Shown here piece by piece: positions 1 through 5,882 of a stretch of 17,103 bases of DNA. Below the pieces are notes generated by a model. The model saw nothing but the letters and a program-made list of their open reading frames with translations. It had not been told where the DNA came from and did not search any database. Position 1 is the stretch's first letter. Each line of letters starts with the position of its first letter. The stretch lies in NCBI GenBank assembly GCA_002471185.1, contig DKPL01000024.1:1-17103 (forward strand), in the 5' to 3' direction. A program made the translations under genes and the position numbers. The stretch comes from Bacteroides sp. UBA7335. GTDB lineage: Bacteria > Bacteroidota > Bacteroidia > Bacteroidales > Bacteroidaceae.

Positions 1-240
1 GGTTGGATAGCCGATGAGGATGGTAAAGTTTACATCTACTATGCCTCTTCTGACACCCGTATGCATGTTGCCACTTCTACCATTGATAAATTGGTAGACT
101 ACTGTTTGCACACTCCACAAGACGGATTGAGTAGCTCGGCTTCGGTACAAACTTTAAAGAAAATGATAGAGCACAACCTAGCGGTATTGGCAAACGATAA
201 AGTCGTATTGAGTATGCTAGGAAAAGAAATTATCAAATAA
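1..240 (+). CDS. GH130 mannosylglucose phosphorylase, C-terminal end (5' truncated by window)
   Basis: Frame 1 is open from the first base to the TAA at 238-240 and encodes the last 79 residues of a protein that begins upstream. The fragment runs from GWIADEDGKVYIYYASSDTR through DKLVDYCLHTP to a helical tail ending KEIIK. The YYASSDTRMHVATS strand followed by LVDYC is the C-terminal blade of GH130 inverting phosphorylases, best matching the GH130_1 4-O-beta-D-mannosyl-D-glucose phosphorylases (usually about 390 residues). Members of that subfamily convert Man-beta-1,4-Glc plus phosphate to mannose-1-phosphate and glucose in the cytoplasm. The catalytic Asp and phosphate-binding residues lie outside the window. 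The next gene is an AGE-family epimerase that would supply exactly this substrate, which supports the call. A mannooligosaccharide phosphorylase (GH130_2) is less likely but cannot be excluded from the tail alone. Confidence 0.82.
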   Translation, partial: GWIADEDGKVYIYYASSDTRMHVATSTIDKLVDYCLHTPQDGLSSSASVQTLKKMIEHNLAVLANDKVVLSMLGKEIIK

Positions 241-277
241 GCTTGTTATCAAATATCGCTTTAAAATTAATAATCAG

Positions 278-314
278 AAACACTTAACCTCAATATCACC
301 AGGTTGAGTGTTTT
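278..314 (+). terminator. Intrinsic terminator after GH130 gene
   Basis: An imperfect hairpin pairs 278-290 with 301-313 (one G-T pair) around a 10-nt loop and ends in TTTT at 311-314, 38 nt after the GH130 stop. It should separate the upstream transcript from the epimerase gene, although the short T run suggests partial read-through. Confidence 0.6.
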
Positions 315-376
315 GATGTATAAAATAATCTTACAACAATTTGTCTAAATGCATCTCTATCGCAAGACATAATTGT

Positions 377-384
377 TATATTTG
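377..384 (+). promoter_or_regulatory. Bacteroides-type -7 box (TATATTTG) for the epimerase gene
   Basis: TATATTTG matches the Bacteroides -7 consensus TAnnTTTG and lies 33 nt before the ATG at 418. No TTG is found at the usual 19-21 bp upstream, so the promoter is either weak or assisted by an activator. It lies downstream of the terminator at 278-314, so the epimerase can be expressed independently of GH130. Confidence 0.5.
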
Positions 385-417
385 TTCAATAAATCCAATT
401 ATTAATACTGAAAAACA

Positions 418-1617
418 ATGAAACAAAAAGTCGCATCTTTAAGACACGAAATGCAAGAGGTATTGACGGACAATATTCTTTCCTATTGGATAGAAAAAAT
501 GATCGATTCTACGCATGGAGGCTTCTATGGTCGTATAACCGGCGATGAAGTATTGATGCCACAATCTGATAAAGGGGCAATACTTAATGCACGCATTCTT
601 TGGACTTTCTCTTCAGCTTACCGTCTCTTGAAGCGTGATGCCTATCTTGAAACTGCAAAACGTGCCAAAGACTATGTATTAGCTCACTTCTATGATCCGG
701 AGTTTGGCGGAATTTATTGGAGTCTTAACTATCAAGGGCACCCTGTTGATACCAAAAAGCAAATTTATGCACTTGGCTTTGCCATTTATGGTTTGAGCGA
801 GTTTCATCGGGCCACTGGCGATGCTGAAGCTTTAGAGTATGCTATTCGTTTGTTTGAATGTATTGAGAAACATAGTTTTGATACTCAGAAAAATGGCTAT
901 TATGAAGCATTGACTCGCCAGTGGGGTGAGATAGCCGATATGCGTTTGAGCGAGAAAGATGCCAACGAGTGCAAAACAATGAATACTCATTTACATATCT
1001 TAGAACCCTACACCAACCTGTATCGTGTATGGAAAGATGAGCGATTGAAAAAACAGTTGCATAACTTAATCGAACTGTTTATCAACAAAATTCTAAATCA
1101 AGAATCTGCTCATTTGCAATTATTCTTCGATGACGATTGGAACAGCAAATACAATATCGTATCTTATGGTCACGACATAGAGGCTTCATGGCTTATTCAC
1201 GAAGCTGCTCTGGAATTGGGTGATGCCGATTTGTTAAAGCGTGTTGAACCCTTGGTAGTGCGCATAGCAGAAGCAGCCAAAGAGGGGTTTACTCCCCGGC
1301 GAGGCATGATTTATGAGCGCAATTTAGATAACGGCCATATTGATGCCGATAGGCATTGGTGGGTACAAGCCGAAGCAGTAGTTGGCTACTTGAATATTTA
1401 TCAACATTTTGGAGATGAATCGGCTTTGGAAACTGCCCTGGATTGTTGGGCATTTATCAAAGAGCATTTAATCGATTACACTAATGGCGAATGGTATTGG
1501 AGTTTATATGCCAACGACACTGTAAACCATATTGACGATAAAGCTGGCTTTTGGAAATGTCCTTATCACAACGGTCGCATGTGTATGGAGATGATTGAAC
1601 GATTCTCAAACAATTAA
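418..1617 (+). CDS. Disaccharide 2-epimerase (cellobiose/mannobiose 2-epimerase), AGE family
   Basis: A 399-residue cytoplasmic protein with no signal peptide, the normal length for cellobiose 2-epimerases of the N-acylglucosamine 2-epimerase (AGE) (alpha/alpha)6-barrel superfamily. Family landmarks are visible in order: THGGFYGRI near residue 32, the conserved Arg in LNARILWTF (R59), NTHLHILE with H191 and H193, the general base/acid His in SYGHDIEASWL (H252), DRHWWVQAEA with the substrate-stacking tryptophans 314-315, and the C-terminal catalytic His in CPYHNGRMCME (H384). The reaction is C2 epimerisation of the reducing-end sugar of beta-1,4 disaccharides. Beside a GH130 phosphorylase, the likely in vivo substrate is beta-1,4-mannobiose, giving mannosyl-glucose, as established for the B. 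fragilis mannan pathway. Discrimination between mannobiose and cellobiose cannot be read from sequence. The ATG at 418 fits the AT-rich leader and the -7 box at 377-384. Confidence 0.92.
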   Translation: MKQKVASLRHEMQEVLTDNILSYWIEKMIDSTHGGFYGRITGDEVLMPQSDKGAILNARILWTFSSAYRLLKRDAYLETAKRAKDYVLAHFYDPEFGGIYWSLNYQGHPVDTKKQIYALGFAIYGLSEFHRATGDAEALEYAIRLFECIEKHSFDTQKNGYYEALTRQWGEIADMRLSEKDANECKTMNTHLHILEPYTNLYRVWKDERLKKQLHNLIELFINKILNQESAHLQLFFDDDWNSKYNIVSYGHDIEASWLIHEAALELGDADLLKRVEPLVVRIAEAAKEGFTPRRGMIYERNLDNGHIDADRHWWVQAEAVVGYLNIYQHFGDESALETALDCWAFIKEHLIDYTNGEWYWSLYANDTVNHIDDKAGFWKCPYHNGRMCMEMIERFSNN

Positions 1618-1618
1618 A

Positions 1619-1662
1619 ATTGATACCAAGGACAAAAATAATCTTCTTAGTAGGGTATCAAT
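1619..1662. repeat. Inverted repeat with 9-bp arms after the epimerase gene
   Basis: ATTGATACC at 1619-1627 is repeated in inverted form as GGTATCAAT at 1654-1662, around a 26-nt AT-rich interior. It starts at the epimerase stop codon. No T run follows, so it is not a standard intrinsic terminator. A processing structure or a split operator is possible. Confidence 0.4.
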
Positions 1663-1696
1663 ATCGTAAATAATGGGTTATATATTGTTTCTAAGC

Positions 1697-1719
1697 GAAT
1701 AATAGATAACCGGTTATTC
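1697..1719. promoter_or_regulatory. Candidate operator palindrome upstream of the GH3 gene
   Basis: ATAACCGGTTAT at 1706-1717 is a perfect 12-bp palindrome, flanked by GAATAA (1697-1702) and TTATTC (1714-1719), which form a second, wider inverted repeat. It ends about 22 bp upstream of the -7 box at 1742-1749, where the -33 region would be, and no good TTG is present there. A dimeric regulator binding at this point is plausible; its identity is unknown. Confidence 0.4.
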
Positions 1720-1741
1720 TTTTCATGTAGAAAGAATGGTT

Positions 1742-1749
1742 TATTTTTG
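1742..1749 (+). promoter_or_regulatory. Bacteroides-type -7 box (TATTTTTG) for the GH3 gene
   Basis: TATTTTTG matches TAnnTTTG and lies 47 nt before the ATG at 1797, giving a predicted leader of roughly 40 nt. The expected -33 TTG is missing; only TTTC at 1721-1724 lies nearby. Confidence 0.45.
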
Positions 1750-1796
1750 ACCAAGCACGATGAGGTAAATCGATGCTTAACTCTTTGTGATAAACC

Positions 1797-4118
1797 ATGA
1801 AATTTAAAATAAGTATTATGAGAAACATTTTATTAATGATGACAATCGGAATTAGTATTTGTTCGTGTTCGAGCGATAAGGGTGAAATTTATAAAGACCC
1901 TAATGCCCCAATCGAAGCTCGTATAGATGACCTGTTGGGCAGAATGACTGTGGAAGAAAAAGTGGGGCAAATGAATCAGTTTGTAGGTATTGAACATATT
2001 AAGCACAACAGTGCTACAATGACTGAGGAAGAACTGAAAAACAATACGGCAAATGCTTTTTATCCCGGTTTTACCGAAAAAGATATAGAACGTTTTACCG
2101 AAGAGGGGCTGGTGGGCTCTTTTCTTCATGTGCTTACCTTGAAAGAGGCCAACTACTTGCAAGGACTGGCTATGAAAAGTCGCTTACAGATACCTATTAT
2201 CTTTGGTATCGACGCTATTCATGGCAATGCTTTGGCTCCCGATAATACAGTATACCCTACAAGTATCAACTTGGCTTGCTCGTTTGATACGGCTATGGCT
2301 TATACCATTGCTCGACAAACAGCTCGCGAAATGCGGGCCATGAATATGCAATGGACCTTTAACCCTAATGTTGAGGTGGCACGAGACCCACGATGGGGTA
2401 GAGTGGGTGAGACTTTTGGTGAAGATCCTTATCTCGTTTCATTAATGGGGGGACAGTCGGTTAAAGGATATCAAGGGCAATTGAATGGCAATGAGGATGT
2501 ACTTGCTTGTATTAAACATTTTGTAGGAGGTAGTCAGCCCATCAATGGTACTAACGGATCGCCTACCGATATTTCAGAACGTACATTGTATGAGGTGTTT
2601 TTCCCTCCTTTCAAAGCGGGTGTAGATGCCGGAGCTATGTCGTTGATGACTGCTCACAATGAACTAAACGGCATTCCGTGTCACGAAAACGAATGGTTGA
2701 TGACCGATGTTCTTCGCGATCAATGGAAGTTTAAAGGCTTTGTAGTTAGCGACTGGATGGATATTGAGCATATTCACGATCTTCATGCTACTGCTGAGAA
2801 CTTGAAAGAGGCATTTTATCAATCGATAATGGCTGGAATGGATATGCACATGCATGGTATCTACTGGAATGAACTGGTTACCGAACTGGTTAAGGAGGGA
2901 CGTATCCCGGAATCACGTATCGACGAGTCAGTACGAAGAATTCTTTATGTTAAGTTCCGGTTAGGGTTGTTTGAACATCCTTATGCCGATGAGGCCCAAA
3001 GCATGACGGTAAGATTGTGTGATGAGCACCGCCAGACATCTCTTGAAGCTGCTCGCAATGGAGTGGTATTGCTTAAAAATGAAGGAATTCTTCCGCTTGA
3101 TGCTTCAAAATACAAAAAGATAATGGTGACAGGCATTAATGCCGACGACCACAATATTCTAGGAGATTGGAGTGCACCGGGGGCTCCCGAAAATGTAACA
3201 ACCATTCTCGAAGGTTTGCGACAGGTTTCGCCAACGACTCAGTTTAACTTTGTCGATCAAGGTTGGGACCCACGCAACATGGATCCTAAAAAGGTGGCTG
3301 AAGCTGCTGCACTTGCTCAACAAGCCGACTTAAACATTGTGGTGGCAGGTGAATATATGATGCGTTTTCGCTGGACCGAGCGTACTGATGGTGAAGATAC
3401 CGACCGCTCGGACATTGATTTGGTAGGATTGCAAAACGAATTGATTCAGAAAGTGGCTGCGTCGGGCAAACCAACCATTCTGATTTTAATCAATGGTCGC
3501 CCATTGGGCGTGGAGTGGGCTGCTCAACATTTGCCAGCTATTGTAGAAGGTTGGGCACCGGGTATGTATGGCGGTCAAGCCATTGCCGAGATTATATATG
3601 GTCAAGTAAACCCTTCGGCTAAGTTGGCTTTGACTATACCTTATAGTGTGGGACAAACTCAGATGATATACAATCATAAGCCTTCGCAATATTTTCATCC
3701 TTATGTTGATAATAAACCAAGTACTCCGCTTTATCCATTTGGCTATGGATTATCTTATACTACTTATGATTATACCGACTTAAAGCTCTCTGCTAATGAA
3801 ATTGCTACGAATGGAACCCTTGAAGCATCGGTTAAGTTAACCAATACGGGCCAACGTGAGGGTACCGAAATTGTTCAGCTTTACATACGCGATCGTTTTA
3901 GTAGTGCTACTCGTCCGGTAAAGGAGTTGAAAGATTTTGCTCGCGTTACACTAAAGCCGGGTGAATCAAAAGAGGTGGTATTTACCATTACTCCCGATAA
4001 GTTGGCTTATTATGATAAGAAGATGAAGTACGGGGTAGAGCCTGGAGAGTTTATTGTGATGGTTGGTCCATCATCTGCCGATGAAACATTATTAAAACAA
4101 ACATTTGTTGTGAAATAG
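1797..4118 (+). CDS. GH3 beta-glucosidase (BglX-type), lipoprotein
   Basis: A 773-residue exported glycosidase. The N-terminus has a hydrophobic stretch and lipobox ICSC, so C24 is the likely lipidated cysteine (C22 is possible). The following SSDKGE is not strongly acidic, so a periplasmic location is more likely than surface display. The mature protein has the GH3 order: an (alpha/beta)8 domain opening at IEARIDDLLGRMTVEEKVGQ (39-58), FGIDAIHGN (136-144), NPNVEVARDPRWGR (189-202), GETFGEDP (204-211), KHF and the nucleophile Asp in GFVVSDW (D319); then the (alpha/beta)6 sandwich from EAARNGVVLLKNEGILPL (417-434), with E533 in TDGEDTDR as the probable acid/base by position; and a fibronectin-III-like C-terminal domain from about residue 660 (EGTEIVQLYIRD, RPVKELKDF). 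It likely removes terminal beta-linked glucose from gluco- or glucomanno-oligosaccharides. An internal ATG at 1818 is an alternative start. Specificity within GH3 is not readable. Confidence 0.93.
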   Translation: MKFKISIMRNILLMMTIGISICSCSSDKGEIYKDPNAPIEARIDDLLGRMTVEEKVGQMNQFVGIEHIKHNSATMTEEELKNNTANAFYPGFTEKDIERFTEEGLVGSFLHVLTLKEANYLQGLAMKSRLQIPIIFGIDAIHGNALAPDNTVYPTSINLACSFDTAMAYTIARQTAREMRAMNMQWTFNPNVEVARDPRWGRVGETFGEDPYLVSLMGGQSVKGYQGQLNGNEDVLACIKHFVGGSQPINGTNGSPTDISERTLYEVFFPPFKAGVDAGAMSLMTAHNELNGIPCHENEWLMTDVLRDQWKFKGFVVSDWMDIEHIHDLHATAENLKEAFYQSIMAGMDMHMHGIYWNELVTELVKEGRIPESRIDESVRRILYVKFRLGLFEHPYADEAQSMTVRLCDEHRQTSLEAARNGVVLLKNEGILPLDASKYKKIMVTGINADDHNILGDWSAPGAPENVTTILEGLRQVSPTTQFNFVDQGWDPRNMDPKKVAEAAALAQQADLNIVVAGEYMMRFRWTERTDGEDTDRSDIDLVGLQNELIQKVAASGKPTILILINGRPLGVEWAAQHLPAIVEGWAPGMYGGQAIAEIIYGQVNPSAKLALTIPYSVGQTQMIYNHKPSQYFHPYVDNKPSTPLYPFGYGLSYTTYDYTDLKLSANEIATNGTLEASVKLTNTGQREGTEIVQLYIRDRFSSATRPVKELKDFARVTLKPGESKEVVFTITPDKLAYYDKKMKYGVEPGEFIVMVGPSSADETLLKQTFVVK

Positions 4119-4139
4119 CCAGTTGGGCAAATTAAAAAG

Positions 4140-4182
4140 AATGCGGATAAGAGAAACTCCTTATCCGCATTTATTTTATTTG
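4140..4182. terminator. Bidirectional terminator between convergent genes
   Basis: A perfect 12-bp stem (AATGCGGATAAG at 4140-4151, CTTATCCGCATT at 4160-4171) with an 8-nt loop is followed on the plus strand by a T-rich TTATTTTATTTG tail. On the minus strand it is followed by TCTTTTT (4140-4134). It lies 22 nt after the GH3 stop and 71 nt after the beta-helix lipoprotein stop, so it can end both converging transcripts. Confidence 0.8.
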
Positions 4183-4242
4183 TTTTGTTTATATGTAATT
4201 GTTGCCTATTGTTTTGCAACGCTATATTCTTAATAACACCTA

Positions 4243-5826
4243 TTAATAAACTGTGTTTTGTGGGTCGAAGTTTGTCCAACCCTCCAACCAATTGTCAGAT
4301 GTACCACCGAATGCACCGATATAACTTACTGATTGAATGAATGAGCTATTCAATCCGTTGAAGTTAGCACTTCCCAACAATGGGCTTCCTGCGGCAGGAC
4401 AGTATACTTGACCAATGTTGTTAGGGTCTGTCAAATTCAAATCAGTTTCTGTTAAATCGAAACGGCAACCGCTTTGAGTTTTTAAGAATGAAGTAGAGAA
4501 CGATTCTTTGCTAGCATCATAGCTAATTGTGTTTTTGCCATCAACCAAGTTCCAAGTTCCCAACTGATCTTCATACTTCTTATTGAAATCGCTACCAGTT
4601 GCGGTCATACCAGCGAAGTAAACGTTTTGCAATTTAATGTTTCCATTGTTAGCCCACTCTCGGCAGTTACCCTTTTCGCCATCAATGATTAACCCGATTG
4701 GCCATCCCAATGCTACCGAGTTGTAACAATTCAACTTGCTGCTACGGCGAATGTGCATTGCTGCTTGAAATTTACCCAAAGCTGCTTCATTTTCAGGTTT
4801 CATGTTCCCGGCATTGATATAGTCTGATGAGTTTTGGAAACCGGCATCGAGGTTTTTTTGAGTCATTGGGCCGATGAATGTAACGTTGCTGAATACACAT
4901 GATGTATAAGGCTCGATTGCGCTACCATCTGCATTATTGTCCGACTCGAAACCGTTTGATTGTGAAGTATCAGCAATGCGTGGATCGCGAATAGAAAGAC
5001 AATATTGAACGTGTCCGCTGAAACCGTTGTCGGTATCGAACTCATCGTCCCATCCGTTGTAGGCAATTAAATATTTACAGTTTACCGAACCACCAAACCA
5101 CTCGTAAGAGTCGTCGTTACAATAAGATACTTGTAAGTGATCTACTGTAGTTCCGCTACCCACTGATCCAAATGTAATACCGTTAATTTCTTTATCCTTC
5201 TGAAAAGGGAAACCGGCAAACTCTACACGAAGATAGCGTATCACTCCTGAGTTATCGTCAGCTACGTTGCCACCATGTTTTGTTTTTGGGCCACCCTCAA
5301 TTTGCTGTCCGCTAGCATTGTTGTTGATGCCTTTACCACAAACAATCAATCCTCCCCAGTCGCCCGGGCGTCTATTGCCAACCGATTGTTCTGAAGTCAT
5401 TACAATTGGAGCATTGGCAGTACCCTCTGCATAGATTTTAGCTCCCGGTTCCACGATAAGTGCAGCCATTGTCTCTTTGTCGCCTTTGATAATGGTGCCC
5501 GGTTCGATGGTCAACTCTGCTCCCGGACGAACATACACCCAACCCTTCATAAGGTAGGTACCAGCAGGTATGGTTTGTTTGCCGGTGAAGCAAAACTCCT
5601 GATCGCCATTACCAATTTGTGTGCCGTTGTTGAAAAGAATGCCTTCGCTGGTTGCAAGTCCAGAATACTCTCCCGTATTTGTAGGACGAGTCACTGTAGG
5701 ATCTCCATTTGTGTCGTCAATCGTCACTTTAGTGTCGTCGTTGCAACTAGCTAACATGGCAGACATTGCTACAGTCATCATAAACAGACTGCTCCATTTC
5801 ATTACTTTCATTTTCATTTGTTTCAT
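4243..5826 (-). CDS. Right-handed beta-helix outer-membrane lipoprotein, partner of TonB-dependent receptor
   Basis: From the ATG at 5826 the product has 527 residues. A lipoprotein signal ends in LASC (C28), followed by NDD, an acidic start like the surface-export signal of Bacteroidetes lipoproteins, so surface exposure is likely. The body is Gly/Asn/Asp-rich with short strand repeats (PGAELTIEPGTIIKGD, ALIVEPGAKIYAEGTANAPIV) typical of parallel beta-helices. It also has the hallmarks GDWGGLIVCGKG (about 155-166) and an acidic GWDDEFDTDNGF segment (about 258-269) that could bind a cation. The C-terminus (SYIGAFGG, LEGWTNFDPQ) is family-like and carries no type IX secretion domain. Homologues usually sit next to a TonB-dependent receptor, as here; the receptor stop is 56 nt upstream and the two should be co-transcribed. 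The ligand is unknown. An in-frame ATG at 5853 would add nine residues (MSSPKIRIK), but the AT-rich leader before 5826 looks more like a start region. Some homologues carry an unsupported multidrug-transporter label. Confidence 0.85.
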   Translation of the reverse strand: MKQMKMKVMKWSSLFMMTVAMSAMLASCNDDTKVTIDDTNGDPTVTRPTNTGEYSGLATSEGILFNNGTQIGNGDQEFCFTGKQTIPAGTYLMKGWVYVRPGAELTIEPGTIIKGDKETMAALIVEPGAKIYAEGTANAPIVMTSEQSVGNRRPGDWGGLIVCGKGINNNASGQQIEGGPKTKHGGNVADDNSGVIRYLRVEFAGFPFQKDKEINGITFGSVGSGTTVDHLQVSYCNDDSYEWFGGSVNCKYLIAYNGWDDEFDTDNGFSGHVQYCLSIRDPRIADTSQSNGFESDNNADGSAIEPYTSCVFSNVTFIGPMTQKNLDAGFQNSSDYINAGNMKPENEAALGKFQAAMHIRRSSKLNCYNSVALGWPIGLIIDGEKGNCREWANNGNIKLQNVYFAGMTATGSDFNKKYEDQLGTWNLVDGKNTISYDASKESFSTSFLKTQSGCRFDLTETDLNLTDPNNIGQVYCPAAGSPLLGSANFNGLNSSFIQSVSYIGAFGGTSDNWLEGWTNFDPQNTVY

Positions 5827-5882
5827 TTTAATTCTAATTTTAGGTGAAGACATTAGTCCTCGATTAGTTTCTCTATTTTTAT

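Noticed and set aside
4201..4220. GTTGC/GCAAC short inverted repeat near the lipoprotein stop
   Set aside because: Five-bp arms are expected by chance, and a much stronger terminator lies 30 bp away.
4010..4291. A 93-codon minus-strand frame spanning the end of the GH3 gene and the convergent gap
   Set aside because: It is antisense to the GH3 C-terminus, crosses the bidirectional terminator and overlaps the end of the real lipoprotein gene.
5827..5853. Upstream ATG adding nine residues to the beta-helix lipoprotein
   Set aside because: It is possible but not preferred: the extra residues look like translated AT-rich leader, and lipoprotein signals usually start closer to the basic MKxMK segment. 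It is kept as an alternative in the feature entry.
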